A stretch of 64,000 bases of DNA from positions 1,922,001 to 1,986,000 of the forward strand of contig NZ_CP024011.1 in assembly GCF_002688565.1 (NCBI RefSeq). The letters run 5' to 3'. Positions 38,811 to 47,484 of the stretch are shown piece after piece. The translations under genes and the position numbers were made by a program. The notes under the pieces were generated by a model. That model had not been told where the DNA came from and searched no databases. It saw only the letters and a program-made list of their open reading frames with translations. Numbering within the stretch: the stretch's first letter is position 1; every line of letters starts with the position of its first letter. Source of the DNA: Acinetobacter sp. LoGeW2-3 (GTDB lineage: Bacteria > Pseudomonadota > Gammaproteobacteria > Pseudomonadales > Moraxellaceae).

Positions 38811-38836
38811 GCATTTATAAACAAGTTTGTAAATGC
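38811..38836. promoter_or_regulatory. 26-base palindrome, possible operator
   Basis: GCATTTATAAAC (38811-38822) and GTTTGTAAATGC (38825-38836) with a two-base centre AA and one mismatch. The near-absent loop argues for a dimeric regulator site rather than an RNA hairpin. It lies 85 bases upstream of the transglycosylase start. Confidence 0.45.
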
Positions 38837-39017
38837 AAGTCCCTAATGTTGAAGAACTAACCAAAAAAAATATTTATTTTTTTTTAATATGATGTTCTTG
38901 ACACACTTAAGGCGTTGATTTTATTTATAAAATAAATTGGTTAAAAAATGATCAATTTAAATAGAACCCTTATTTTTGGGGACGATAAAGCTGTCAAGTG
39001 GTTTTAAATCCACAAAG

Positions 39018-39050
39018 TTATCCACAGGTTTTGTGGAAAACTGTGGAAAA
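39018..39050. promoter_or_regulatory. DnaA-box-like cluster
   Basis: TTATCCACA (39018-39026, plus strand) is the exact consensus DnaA box. Two TTTTCCACA elements follow on the minus strand (39032-39040 and 39042-39050), exactly 10 bases apart, and AAATCCACA precedes it near 39006-39014. No dnaA, dnaN or gidA lies nearby, so it is not the usual oriC. Confidence 0.5.
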
Positions 39051-39228
39051 GTCCAAAACGTAAGCATCCTGGATAAAAAATGAACTGTTTCGTTCAATTT
39101 ATCAATCTAAATAAAACATGAAAATTAGAGTATTAGCTCGGTAACAGGAAAATAAATTCTTTTGATGCGAGAAGCACCCGAATCGGATAAAATTGCGCGG
39201 TATTTTTATTTATGGGTTATTCTCGTCT

Positions 39229-40155
39229 ATGTACTCGCCAGTTGAATCCGAACAGGGATTTAATTTCAAACCGGAATTGCCAACAAGCTCTGCTTATTAC
39301 CGTTTGTTGAAAAAGCTTCGCCGTCAGGTCGGACACGCTATTCGTGACTTTAAAATGATCGAAGATGGCGACAAGGTCATGGTGTGTATTTCTGGTGGTA
39401 AAGACAGCTATACCTTGTTAGATATCATGCTGCAGTTCAAGCGCATCGCACCGATCAACTTTGAAGTGGTTGCGGTGAACCTGGACCAGAAGCAGCCCGG
39501 CTTCCCTGAAGATGTGCTGCCACGTTATCTTGAAGAAAATAACATTCCATATTACATCCTTGAAAAAGACACTTACAGTATCACCAAGAAGTTGACGCCT
39601 GAAGGTAAGACTTACTGTGCCGTTTGTTCGCGTCTGCGCCGTGGTTCGCTGTATGGCTTTGCCCAAGAAATCGGTGCGACTAAGGTTGCGCTGGGTCACC
39701 ACCGTGATGACATCCTGGCTACGTTCTTCCTGAACCTGTTCCATGGTGGTAGCTTAAAAGCAATGCCACCTAAACTGCTTTCTTCAGACAAGAAGAACAT
39801 CCTGATCCGTCCACTGGCTTATGTGGAAGAGAAGGACATCATCAAGTATGCCGAGATGCGTCAGTTCCCGATTATTCCATGTAACCTGTGTGGTTCTCAG
39901 GAAAACCTGCAACGTGCCATTATTAATGACATGCTGCGTGACTGGGACAAAGCGCATCCTAAACGTCTACACAGCATTTTTGGTGCGCTACAAAACGTGT
40001 CGCCATCACAATTGGCAGACCGTGAACTGTTTGACTTTGAAGCGCTCGACAGCCAACGTGAATTCGACTTTAAAGGTTCATGCTCAACTGAAGAAGCCGT
40101 AGAAGGCGAAAGCAAGCGTATTAATATGGTCAACCTCGGTTTTGCCGCAGACTAA
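39229..40155 (+). CDS. ttcA: tRNA 2-thiocytidine(32) synthetase TtcA
   Basis: Thiolates C32 of certain tRNAs using ATP and an iron-sulfur cluster. The PP-loop is [14 protein letters not shown]. Cluster-binding pairs are [10 protein letters not shown] and [32 protein letters not shown] is the second conserved block. The ATG at 39229 gives 308 residues, near the family length; the longer frame starting with TTG at 39193 adds hydrophobic residues not seen in the family. The start is otherwise weakly supported by ribosome-site sequence. Confidence 0.95.
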   Translation: MYSPVESEQGFNFKPELPTSSAYYRLLKKLRRQVGHAIRDFKMIEDGDKVMVCISGGKDSYTLLDIMLQFKRIAPINFEVVAVNLDQKQPGFPEDVLPRYLEENNIPYYILEKDTYSITKKLTPEGKTYCAVCSRLRRGSLYGFAQEIGATKVALGHHRDDILATFFLNLFHGGSLKAMPPKLLSSDKKNILIRPLAYVEEKDIIKYAEMRQFPIIPCNLCGSQENLQRAIINDMLRDWDKAHPKRLHSIFGALQNVSPSQLADRELFDFEALDSQREFDFKGSCSTEEAVEGESKRINMVNLGFAAD

Positions 40156-40381
40156 GACCTTTTTGGTGGGCATTCAAACAGCTTGAATGCCCGCTAAGCC
40201 TTATAATGCAAGGTTTTATACATAAATATAGAAATATCATCACAAAAATTGAACGCTGCGTACAAAATTCGATAGCCATTTTCTAAATGATCGTGATATA
40301 ACAATCTGCAAGCGCAATAGCGTCAACAATGATGTTGTCTGGATAGACGACACACACGAACTAATAAATTGAGGAAAGATC

Positions 40382-40765
40382 ATGCCTGCTTTTTTAACTG
40401 ATGATTGGTTTTCAACTGTAGAAACACTGACTGCTCAAGCAGGTGACTTAAACCTGGCACCAGCACTTGCGAATCTTGCAATCAATCTGGTTGTTACAGA
40501 CGCTACAGGTAATACTGAATTGTCTTTAGATGGTGGAGCGATCAAGAAAGGCTTGTCTTCAAATGCGAAGACTACGCTGAACATGGACGCAGAAACACTG
40601 CGTAAAGTATTCCTTGAGTTTGATATGGCTGCTGCAATGCAAGCGTTCATGACGGGTAAAATCAAGGTTCAGGGCGATATGTCTCAGCTGATGGCGTTGC
40701 AAACTGCAAAACCAAGTCAAGAGCAAAAAGATCTGTTCAAGAAAGTACTTGAGCAGACAACCTGA
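40382..40765 (+). CDS. SCP2 sterol-binding-fold protein
   Basis: A 127-residue SCP2-domain protein, a fold that binds lipids or acyl chains in a hydrophobic tunnel. The domain covers almost the whole length: LELSLDGG-type strand at TELSLDGGAIKKG, then TTLNMDAETLRKVFLEFD, AFMTGKIKVQGDMSQLMAL, the usual SCP2 end. No signal or membrane helix. GAGGAAAG is a good ribosome site before the ATG. Ligand unknown. Single-gene unit with its own terminator. Confidence 0.85.
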   Translation: MPAFLTDDWFSTVETLTAQAGDLNLAPALANLAINLVVTDATGNTELSLDGGAIKKGLSSNAKTTLNMDAETLRKVFLEFDMAAAMQAFMTGKIKVQGDMSQLMALQTAKPSQEQKDLFKKVLEQTT

Positions 40766-40780
40766 TCAGTTGTACCTGAA

Positions 40781-40814
40781 TAAAAAAAGCTTACCCTTGG
40801 GTAAGCTTTTTTTT
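40781..40814. terminator. Bidirectional terminator
   Basis: AAAAAAAGCTTACCC and GGGTAAGCTTTTTTT around TT, between the SCP2 gene and the convergent transglycosylase gene. Confidence 0.9.
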
Positions 40815-40828
40815 ATGGCTGGAACATT

Positions 40829-41944
40829 TTAGATGTTCACAAGCTCTGAACTTTTGATCTGTTCCAGATAAGAGCGCACACGGGTCACGTACTGTAATGC
40901 TTGGCGGTAACGACCATTGCTGGCTTTATTACGTTCCAGATAGCTATACAGGTTCACCCAGTTATCTGGATCCTTGCCCTGGTTACGGATACTGTTCTGA
41001 ATTTTCTGAACTGCACCTGGTCCCATATTATAAGCAACCAAGGCGTACCAGTTACGGTCTGGCATAGGAATATGCTCAAAACGTGACAGCATCTGGTCAT
41101 AGTATCTGGCACCGCCTTCAATACTCTGAGCAGGATCGGTACGGTTACTCACGCCCATCGCTTTTGCGGTTGAGCTTGTCAGCATCATCAGACCACGGAC
41201 ACCGGTCGGGGACACGGAGTTTGGCTTGAGATATGATTCCTGGTAGCCGATCGCGGCGAGCAGGTGCCAGTCCAGACCGTACTGCTGAGCAGATCTCTGG
41301 AAGCTGGCTTTGTAAATGGGGAGGCGCTGGCTAAGATCCTGATGGATATTATCCTTGAAATGCTCTTCGACTACATTCTGATTGTAAAAGGAAGCGAGCT
41401 GATTGATTGCGCCGCTTTGCTTGCTGTTACATACGAAATTACTTGCAGTCTGGCTTAATGGATCATTGGCTGATTTGAACACCCAGTTTAGGTTGGCATT
41501 CAGGCCTTTAGATGATAAGGCACTGCCATCACCACAGGTTGCAGAGAACGAGGTCAGTTTACGACCTTCAATGCTGCTGATGCTGGTCGTAGTCATTGCC
41601 ATATTGGCTTTACCTTGAGCAACCATTTTCAGCGCAGTGGCATCATCAGCAACGGTTTTAAAATCCAGTTTTACATTCATGTCTTTGGCATAGTTACGAA
41701 CCAGGTCATAACCAAAACCATGCAGGTGACCACCATCTTCAAATACTGTGGTCGGGCTCTTTACAGCAACGACAGTAAGCTTGTTGCTGTTGACGACACT
41801 GTCAAACTGATGTGCCGTTGTCTTACTTGCATTGATAGCGTGGAATGGAACAAGCGCAGTGCTCAATGCAAGAATTTTTACAGGGAGAGAGGAAAATAAA
41901 GATCTTAGGCAAAGCCTCGACCCAGAAGATGAACTACTGTGCAT
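40829..41944 (-). CDS. MltF-like lytic transglycosylase with short substrate-binding domain
   Basis: A 371-residue exported protein: N-terminal hydrophobic signal (about 12-38), a reduced SBP_bac_3-type domain (about 48-195; LTVVAVKSPTTVFEDGG, LHGFGYDLVRNYAKDMN, GKANMAMTTTSIS) and a C-terminal SLT domain (about 215-345) with IGYQESYLKPNSVSPTGVRG holding the catalytic Glu. E. coli MltF is 518 residues, so this is a compact version; the binding lobe keeps the family opening but looks truncated after the first half. The signal end lacks a clear lipobox Cys. Likely periplasmic murein cleavage. Confidence 0.85.
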   Translation of the reverse strand: MHSSSSSGSRLCLRSLFSSLPVKILALSTALVPFHAINASKTTAHQFDSVVNSNKLTVVAVKSPTTVFEDGGHLHGFGYDLVRNYAKDMNVKLDFKTVADDATALKMVAQGKANMAMTTTSISSIEGRKLTSFSATCGDGSALSSKGLNANLNWVFKSANDPLSQTASNFVCNSKQSGAINQLASFYNQNVVEEHFKDNIHQDLSQRLPIYKASFQRSAQQYGLDWHLLAAIGYQESYLKPNSVSPTGVRGLMMLTSSTAKAMGVSNRTDPAQSIEGGARYYDQMLSRFEHIPMPDRNWYALVAYNMGPGAVQKIQNSIRNQGKDPDNWVNLYSYLERNKASNGRYRQALQYVTRVRSYLEQIKSSELVNI

Positions 41945-42311
41945 GTTGTCTCCGCTACAAGTAATTTATGCCCTCGAAAGTTTTAGGCAAAAGAAACCAC
42001 AGAACTTTCTTAAAGTTGATAAATTCAATTAGGGTTGGGCAGTCATGACGTCATTCAAAATGACTTGGGATTAAACGGGAATGTGTAGAAAAACTACACA
42101 GAATAAAAAATAAACAAAGTGAATCAGATGTGCGCATGGTAATGATCAAAAAATAGATTGTCAAATTTTGTACTCAAAAATGTTTAAAAATGTAATTTAA
42201 GTGTTTAAAATCATTAAGGAATTTTTTTAGTATTATTTTCTCTTCAGAAAATAGCCAATAAAATAGGCTAGTTAGCAAGGAAAATGTTGTCATGAGTGGT
42301 GTGAGAAAGCG
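41945..42311. other. 367-base intergenic region before greB
   Basis: AT-rich divergent gap. The only structure noted is the small inverted repeat TAGCC/GGCTA at 42252-42270 about 40 bases before greB. No ORF, RNA gene or clear promoter was recognised. Confidence 0.4.
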
Positions 42312-42806
42312 ATGAAATCCAATTTGATTACCCGTGGTGGGCATGACAAATTAGTGGCAGAACTTAAATATCTGTGGCATGAAGAACGGCCGGAAATTAC
42401 CAAAAAAGTGAACTGGGCAGCCAGCCTCGGTGACCGTTCGGAGAACGCTGATTACCAGTATAATAAGCAGTTGTTACGCAAGATCGACCGCCGTGTACGT
42501 TACTTGGGCAAGCGTCTGGAAGAGCTACGGATCATTGACTTTTCGCCTGAGCAGGAGGGGAAAGTTTACTTCGGTGCGTGGGTCGAAATTGAAAATGAAG
42601 CAGGGGAGCAAAAGACCTTACGTATTGTCGGTGTCGATGAAATTTATGATCATCATCCACAGCATATTTCGATTGATTCACCCATGGCACGTGCGTTGCT
42701 CGGCAAGCAGGTTGATGACGAAGCAGAAGTGATGACGCCGTCGGGTAAGAAAGTCTGGTTCATCAATACCATTCGTTATGAAAAGCCTGAAAATTCAGCA
42801 AATTGA
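42312..42806 (+). CDS. greB: Transcription elongation factor GreB
   Basis: Second Gre factor; cleaves longer backtracked transcripts than GreA. N-terminal coiled coil with acidic tip AASLGDRSENADYQYNK. RRVRYLGKRLEELRIIDF and the C-terminal FKBP-like domain (VYFGAWVEIENEAGEQK, ISIDSPMARALLGKQ) follow. The GDRSENADY tip separates it from GreA (GDLKENAEY). Length 164 is close to 158 in E. coli. Single-gene unit. Confidence 0.95.
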   Translation: MKSNLITRGGHDKLVAELKYLWHEERPEITKKVNWAASLGDRSENADYQYNKQLLRKIDRRVRYLGKRLEELRIIDFSPEQEGKVYFGAWVEIENEAGEQKTLRIVGVDEIYDHHPQHISIDSPMARALLGKQVDDEAEVMTPSGKKVWFINTIRYEKPENSAN

Positions 42807-42856
42807 TCGAATTGATTTTATTTTGTTCATTTGAAAGCTAAATTTTATAAAAATAT

Positions 42857-42885
42857 TTGCCAAGCTGGATTTTTATTTATATGAT
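42857..42885 (+). promoter_or_regulatory. tRNA-Ser promoter, copy 1
   Basis: TTGCCA (42857-42862), 17-base spacer, TATGAT (42880-42885), then GGCGCC. The -35 box sits outside the perfect repeat but is conserved in copy 2. Confidence 0.8.
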
Positions 42886-42894
42886 GGCGCCCAT

Positions 42895-42985
42895 GGAAGC
42901 GTGGCAGAGCGGTTTAATGCACCGGTCTTGAAAACCGACGAGGGCTTATACCCCTCCGTGAGTTCGAATCTCACCGCTTCCGCCA
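42895..42985 (+). tRNA. tRNA-Ser(UGA), copy 1
   Basis: A 91-nt class II tRNA with encoded CCA. Acceptor GGAAGCG/CGCTTCC; anticodon loop CTTGAAA gives TGA; long variable arm GAGGGCTTATACCCCTC; T loop TTCGAAT. Confidence 0.96.
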
Positions 42986-42990
42986 GATTT

Positions 42991-43024
42991 GCAAAACCCC
43001 AGTCGAATGACTGGGGTTTTTTTA
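42991..43024 (+). terminator. tRNA-Ser terminator, copy 1
   Basis: AACCCCAGTC GAAT GACTGGGGTT followed by T run. Confidence 0.9.
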
Positions 43025-43186
43025 TATTTATGATTTTTCATAGTAGTGATTTTATTTAGCCAGTATCATGAATTTATTCGGTTTAATTTTTCTTGCAGAT
43101 TCATGTCCAAAGATTTTGCTTAAGAAAACACCCGGCTGAAATTTAGCTGCTTGAACGGATTTTTTAATAAGTTTTGCGAAAATTTA

Positions 43187-43215
43187 TTGCCAAGAAACAG
43201 AAATATTTATATGAT
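43187..43215 (+). promoter_or_regulatory. tRNA-Ser promoter, copy 2
   Basis: TTGCCA (43187-43192), 17-base spacer, TATGAT (43210-43215), then GGCGCC. Spacer sequence differs from copy 1 while both boxes are kept. Confidence 0.8.
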
Positions 43216-43224
43216 GGCGCCCAT

Positions 43225-43315
43225 GGAAGCGTGGCAGAGCGGTTTAATGCACCGGTCTTGAAAACCGACGAGGGCTTATACCCCTCCGTGAGTTCGAATC
43301 TCACCGCTTCCGCCA
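43225..43315 (+). tRNA. tRNA-Ser(UGA), copy 2
   Basis: Same sequence as the copy at 42895-42985: anticodon TGA, long variable arm, encoded CCA. Confidence 0.96.
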
Positions 43316-43320
43316 GATTT

Positions 43321-43354
43321 GCAAAACCCCAGTCGAATGACTGGGGTTTTTTTA
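43321..43354. terminator. tRNA-Ser terminator, copy 2, shared with gcdR
   Basis: Same GACTGGGG stem as copy 1. It abuts the end of the convergent LysR gene and may terminate both units. Confidence 0.85.
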
Positions 43355-44311
43355 TGAGCTCTCAGATTGAGTCTGAATGGGGTCTTGTTGCAGTTCTTCT
43401 TTCATCCAGTTTACAAATCTGGCAATCAGCGTGGAATGTTCATTATCGGCATGAATCAGGTGATAGGCCCGGCGTCGTTCCAGCTTCTGATCGGAAATTT
43501 TCACCAGTTCTCCATTGGCAAGTTCTGTTTCAATCAGCATCTGCGGAATCAAGGCCATGCCCATGCCATGTTTGGCTGCAACAGCTAGCATGGAAAATAG
43601 TTCATGCCGCTGTCCACCCAAAGGATTGGGATGTTTGATCTGATGCAATTCAAACCAGTCCTGCCAGATCGTAGGGCGTGTTGTCTGTTGTAAAAGAGGT
43701 AGCTGTAATAATTGTTCAGCACTTAGTATTAAATGTGGTGTATCTGCTTTTACGTTCATCTTTAAATGTGCTTTGATGAAGCCGGGTGAACATACGGCTA
43801 CTACATCCTCATGCATCAGGAAATGACTGGTAATTCCGGGCCACTGTGCGACCTGTTCTGGTGTGCCCGCATAAATGGCAGCATCAAAGATATTTTCATG
43901 AAACAGGAAGGGGCGGGTGCTGGTTTCCAAATGCACGGTAATTTCTGGATGACGTTGCTGGAAACGATGTAGCTTTGGTAACAGCCACCGGGTTGCAAAA
44001 GTTGGAACGACCCCCAGTTTAAGTGTACCGCCTTGACCTTTATGTTGAATGACATCCAATGTGGCTTGTTCCAGACTCATCAATAAAGGTTTAATACTTT
44101 CATAATACTGTTGACCTGCTGCGGTCAGTTCTACACCATGACGGGTACGGCTAAATAACTGGACTTCAAGTAATTCTTCTAGATGCTGGATCTGACGCGA
44201 GACTGCACTTTGCGTTAGAAATAGCTCCTGTGCCGCATGGGTATAACTGGCATGGCGTGCTGCAGATTCGAAGCACATTAAGCTCTGGGTAGAAGGGATT
44301 TTCCGGCGCAC
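43352..44311 (-). CDS. gcdR: LysR-family regulator, probable GcdR
   Basis: A 319-residue LTTR of the GcvA-like group. The helix-turn-helix is SYTHAAQELFLTQSAVSRQI, followed by QHLEELLEVQLFSRTRHGVE. The effector domain starts LKLGVVPTFATRWLLPKLH. It is divergent from gcdH with a 240-base shared upstream region, matching the Pseudomonas gcdR-gcdHG arrangement, where it activates glutarate use. The name rests on context and is not proven. Confidence 0.8.
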   Translation of the reverse strand: MRRKIPSTQSLMCFESAARHASYTHAAQELFLTQSAVSRQIQHLEELLEVQLFSRTRHGVELTAAGQQYYESIKPLLMSLEQATLDVIQHKGQGGTLKLGVVPTFATRWLLPKLHRFQQRHPEITVHLETSTRPFLFHENIFDAAIYAGTPEQVAQWPGITSHFLMHEDVVAVCSPGFIKAHLKMNVKADTPHLILSAEQLLQLPLLQQTTRPTIWQDWFELHQIKHPNPLGGQRHELFSMLAVAAKHGMGMALIPQMLIETELANGELVKISDQKLERRRAYHLIHADNEHSTLIARFVNWMKEELQQDPIQTQSESS

Positions 44312-44477
44312 AATTTCCTCCCTGAAAATGTTGTCTTATCACAAAATGACATATTTAACTTAAACCCATATACAACTTTGGTCTACAGCTTTGAATTAAT
44401 CAGACTGCAATGCTTATTTATTAAAGGTTTATATCTCAGTTATGCAATTTACGCATATCTGCATGCTAAATACTCGT

Positions 44478-44506
44478 TTGAAAGCCCTTTGATACAGTCC
44501 TAGGAT
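44478..44506 (+). promoter_or_regulatory. gcdH promoter candidate
   Basis: TTGAAA (44478-44483), 17-base spacer, TAGGAT (44501-44506), 45 bases before the gcdH ATG. A weak -10 would fit a regulator-activated promoter. Confidence 0.5.
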
Positions 44507-44551
44507 CGAATTACAAGATCGAGAACAATAGACAGTTAAGCAGAGGATGCT

Positions 44552-45775
44552 ATGAATCAAATGGTCAATACAAAAAAAGCCCACAGAACCTATTTCGACT
44601 GGAAAGATCCATTTTTGCTGGAGCAGCAACTGACAGAAGAAGAGCGCATGATTATGCGATCGGCACGTGCTTATTGTCAGGGGAAACTTCAACCACGTGT
44701 TCTGGAGCAGTTCCGTCATGAAAAAACTGACGCAACAATTTTCCGTGAGATGGGTGAACTTGGCTTACTGGGACCAACGATTCCAGAGCAGTACGGTGGT
44801 GCAGGTCTAAACTATGTCAGCTATGGTCTGATTGCTCGTGAAGTTGAACGTGTTGATTCTGGTTACCGTTCAATGGCCAGTGTGCAAAGCTCTCTGGTGA
44901 TGGTACCAATCAATGAATTTGGTTCTGAAGAACAAAAGCAGAAATATTTACCGAAACTTGCTTCAGGTGAATACATTGGCTGTTTCGGTCTGACTGAACC
45001 GGATCATGGTTCTGATCCAGGTAGCATGATTACTCGTGCTAAAAAAGTGGATGGTGGTTACCGTCTGACTGGCGCGAAAATGTGGATTACCAACAGCCCG
45101 ATCGCCGATGTATTTGTAGTATGGGCGAAAGAAGTTTCTCCTGAAGGCAATGTTGGTGATATTCGTGGCTTTATTCTGGAAAAAGGCTGGGAAGGGCTTT
45201 CTGCACCAGCGATTCACGGTAAGGTCGGTCTGCGTGCTTCAATTACCGGTGAAATTGTGATGGACAACGTGTTTGTACCAGAAGAAAACGCTTTCCCGGA
45301 AATTCGTGGCTTGCGTGGTCCATTTACCTGTCTGAATAGCGCACGTTACGGTATTGCCTGGGGAGCAATGGGGGCTGCTGAATTCTGCTGGCATACAGCA
45401 CATCAATACACCATGGATCGTAAACAGTTTGGTCGTCCATTGGCTGCAAACCAGTTGATCCAAAAGAAACTGGCAGATATGCAAACTGAAATCGCTTTAG
45501 GTCTGCAAGTAGCATTACGTTTTGGTCGTATGAAAGATGAAGGTATTGCTTCAGTAGAAGGAACTTCACTGATTAAACGTAACAACTGTGGTAAAGCACT
45601 GGATATTGCTCGTGTTGCCCGTGACATGATGGGTGGTAACGGTATTTCGGATGAATTTGGTGTTGCACGTCATCTGGTGAATTTAGAAGTGGTAAACACT
45701 TATGAAGGAACCCATGATGTACATGCCTTGATTCTCGGCCGTGCCCAGACCGGTATTGCCGCTTTTTCTAACTAA
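44552..45775 (+). CDS. gcdH: Glutaryl-CoA dehydrogenase
   Basis: FAD enzyme that oxidises and decarboxylates glutaryl-CoA to crotonyl-CoA in lysine, tryptophan and glutarate breakdown. Acyl-CoA dehydrogenase signatures: [17 protein letters not shown] and [19 protein letters not shown]. The catalytic Glu lies in [20 protein letters not shown], as in human GCDH. The 407-residue length fits. The next genes encode a transporter and a CoA transferase in the same direction. Confidence 0.95.
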   Translation: MNQMVNTKKAHRTYFDWKDPFLLEQQLTEEERMIMRSARAYCQGKLQPRVLEQFRHEKTDATIFREMGELGLLGPTIPEQYGGAGLNYVSYGLIAREVERVDSGYRSMASVQSSLVMVPINEFGSEEQKQKYLPKLASGEYIGCFGLTEPDHGSDPGSMITRAKKVDGGYRLTGAKMWITNSPIADVFVVWAKEVSPEGNVGDIRGFILEKGWEGLSAPAIHGKVGLRASITGEIVMDNVFVPEENAFPEIRGLRGPFTCLNSARYGIAWGAMGAAEFCWHTAHQYTMDRKQFGRPLAANQLIQKKLADMQTEIALGLQVALRFGRMKDEGIASVEGTSLIKRNNCGKALDIARVARDMMGGNGISDEFGVARHLVNLEVVNTYEGTHDVHALILGRAQTGIAAFSN

Positions 45776-45792
45776 TTCATTTTTATAAATCT

Positions 45793-45815
45793 GGGATGCT
45801 CAGGGTTGAGCATCC
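45793..45815 (+). terminator. Weak terminator or hairpin after gcdH
   Basis: GGATGCTC AGGGTT GAGCATCC, followed by TTAGGGGGTTTTG, not a clean T run. It may only partly stop transcription into the MFS gene. Confidence 0.45.
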
Positions 45816-46006
45816 TTAGGGGGTTTTGTCCCTAAAAAATTACTCAACAACATAAATAAAGGATTCATCGTGAAGCTTTCCTGTAATTCTCAGTATTAAT
45901 CAGCAGAAGTTCAAAAAAGATGTAGGCAGAAAAAGAATAAAGAACGCTGCTGTAAAACTGAAGACAGAGGAATGTCGATGACTCATTTGGGAAAATGAGG
46001 TAATAC

Positions 46007-47431
46007 ATGAACAACGGAAATCAAAATAGTATTCATCAGGATGCTGTCGCCTTGGGCTTAAAGTTGCCGAAGAACGTCGGCACGACCCATCGCATTCATG
46101 CGCATACCTGGAAACTGGCATTTATTTTCGCATTCGTCTCACTCGTGATTGACGGTGTGGACATTATGCTGTTGTCCTTTAGCTTGACCAGTTTGAAGGC
46201 AGAATTTGGCCTGACCTCGTTTCAGGCCGGGATGTTGGGTAGCTCGTCATTGGCCGGAATGGCACTTGGCGGCATTACCGGTGGTTGGGCCTGCGACAAG
46301 TTTGGTCGGGTGAAAACCATTGCCTGGTCGGTAGTGTTTTTCTCGATCATGACCTGTATCTTGGGTTTCACCCAAAGCTATGAACAGTTCATGGTGCTAC
46401 GTTTCATTGGTGCATTCGGCTTGGGCTCACTTTACATGGCTTGTAATACCTTGATGGCGGAATATGTGCCGACCAAATACCGTACTACAGTGTTAGGTAC
46501 GCTACAGACTGGTCAAACCGTTGGTTATATCGTGGCGACTTTAATGGCGGGTGCGATTATTCCAGATCATGGATGGCGTATGCTGTTCTACGTGACGATT
46601 ATTCCTGCCGCTTTTGCATTAGTGTTTATGCGTTTCGTTCCAGAGCCAGCATCTTGGCAGGAAGCAAAAATTGAACAGGCTAAACGTAAAGCATTGAACC
46701 TTGAAATTCCTGAAGCGATTGTGACTGCGCAACAACCATCTGAAAGCATTTATAAGCGTATCTTTGGTCATCAGTCTCATCGCCGTATGTTCCTGTTGTG
46801 GATGAGCACTGCTGCATTCCTGCAGTTCGGTTATTACGGTGTCAATAACTGGATGCCAACCTATTTAGAAACTGAACTGAATATGAATTTCAAGGCCTTA
46901 ACGGGCTATATGGTGGGTGCTTATACCGCCATGATTCTGGGTAAGATTCTTGCCGGTTATGCAGCAGATAAATTTGGACGCCGAATTACCTTTGTATTTG
47001 GTACGGTCAGTACCGCGGCTTTCCTACCAATCATCATTTTCTATAACACCCCAACCAATATTGCCTATTTATTGATTACTTTTGGTTTCCTTTACGGTAT
47101 CCCATACGGTGTCAATGCTACTTATATGGCTGAGACTTTCTCGACTGATGTACGCGGTACGGCGATTGGTGGTGCTTATAACATGGGCCGTCTAGGTGCT
47201 GCGATTGCACCTGCAACCATTGGTTTTATTGCAGCAGGTGGCTCCTTCACTATGGCATTTATTGTCATGGGAACTGCCTACTTCATTGCCGGTGTGATTC
47301 CAGGACTCTTTATCTGTGAGCGTCAATACGATCCACAACAGTCTAGCTTGGTGAAAACAGCAGAACATAACGACTCAGCCGAACCAGTGGCTGAGCAGAA
47401 AATAACCCGCCCAGCCACTGCAAGTCAGTAA
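46007..47431 (+). CDS. MFS transporter, aromatic acid:H+ symporter (AAHS) type
   Basis: A 474-residue permease with twelve membrane helices. It has the AAHS opening DGVDIMLLSFSLTSLKAEF with the conserved acid in helix 1, the loop 2-3 motif GWACDKFGRVKT and the loop 8-9 counterpart GYAADKFGRRIT. A GAGG ribosome site precedes the ATG. Lying between gcdH and gcdG it probably brings in glutarate or a related carboxylate; family members also carry benzoate, 4-hydroxybenzoate and similar acids. Substrate is inferred from position only. Confidence 0.85.
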   Translation: MNNGNQNSIHQDAVALGLKLPKNVGTTHRIHAHTWKLAFIFAFVSLVIDGVDIMLLSFSLTSLKAEFGLTSFQAGMLGSSSLAGMALGGITGGWACDKFGRVKTIAWSVVFFSIMTCILGFTQSYEQFMVLRFIGAFGLGSLYMACNTLMAEYVPTKYRTTVLGTLQTGQTVGYIVATLMAGAIIPDHGWRMLFYVTIIPAAFALVFMRFVPEPASWQEAKIEQAKRKALNLEIPEAIVTAQQPSESIYKRIFGHQSHRRMFLLWMSTAAFLQFGYYGVNNWMPTYLETELNMNFKALTGYMVGAYTAMILGKILAGYAADKFGRRITFVFGTVSTAAFLPIIIFYNTPTNIAYLLITFGFLYGIPYGVNATYMAETFSTDVRGTAIGGAYNMGRLGAAIAPATIGFIAAGGSFTMAFIVMGTAYFIAGVIPGLFICERQYDPQQSSLVKTAEHNDSAEPVAEQKITRPATASQ

Positions 47432-47484
47432 TCATCAAATTTATAAAGGCCGGGAGTTTCCCGGCCCACAAAAAAGGATTGAGC

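Larger units (their letters stand above)
38727..39228. other. 500-base intergenic region with palindrome and DnaA-box-like cluster
   Basis: Divergent gap between the transglycosylase and ttcA. It is AT-rich and holds a 26-base near-perfect palindrome (38811-38836) and a group of TTATCCACA-like 9-mers (39007-39050), listed separately. No ORF or RNA gene was seen. Confidence 0.5.
42874..43025 (+). repeat. 152-base direct repeat holding the tRNA-Ser unit, copy 1
   Basis: Identical to 43204-43355 as read by eye, offset exactly 330 bases. It includes the -10 box, tRNA and terminator; the flanks differ. Confidence 0.9.
43204..43355 (+). repeat. 152-base direct repeat holding the tRNA-Ser unit, copy 2
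   Basis: Second copy of the block at 42874-43025. Its right end coincides with the last bases of the convergent LysR stop codon (43352-43354). Confidence 0.9.

Noticed and set aside
39006..39050. Chromosomal replication origin
   Set aside because: DnaA-like boxes are present, but dnaA, dnaN, recF, gyrB, gidA and a clear AT-rich 13-mer unwinding element are not.
39193..39228. Longer ttcA start at TTG
   Set aside because: It adds residues absent from the family, and an ATG follows at 39229.
42874..43355. CRISPR-like repeats
   Set aside because: There are only two copies, and they are complete tRNA-Ser units.
43174..43638. Frame running through tRNA-Ser copy 2 into the LysR gene on the opposite strand
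   Set aside because: It translates the tRNA and antisense coding sequence; no protein signal.
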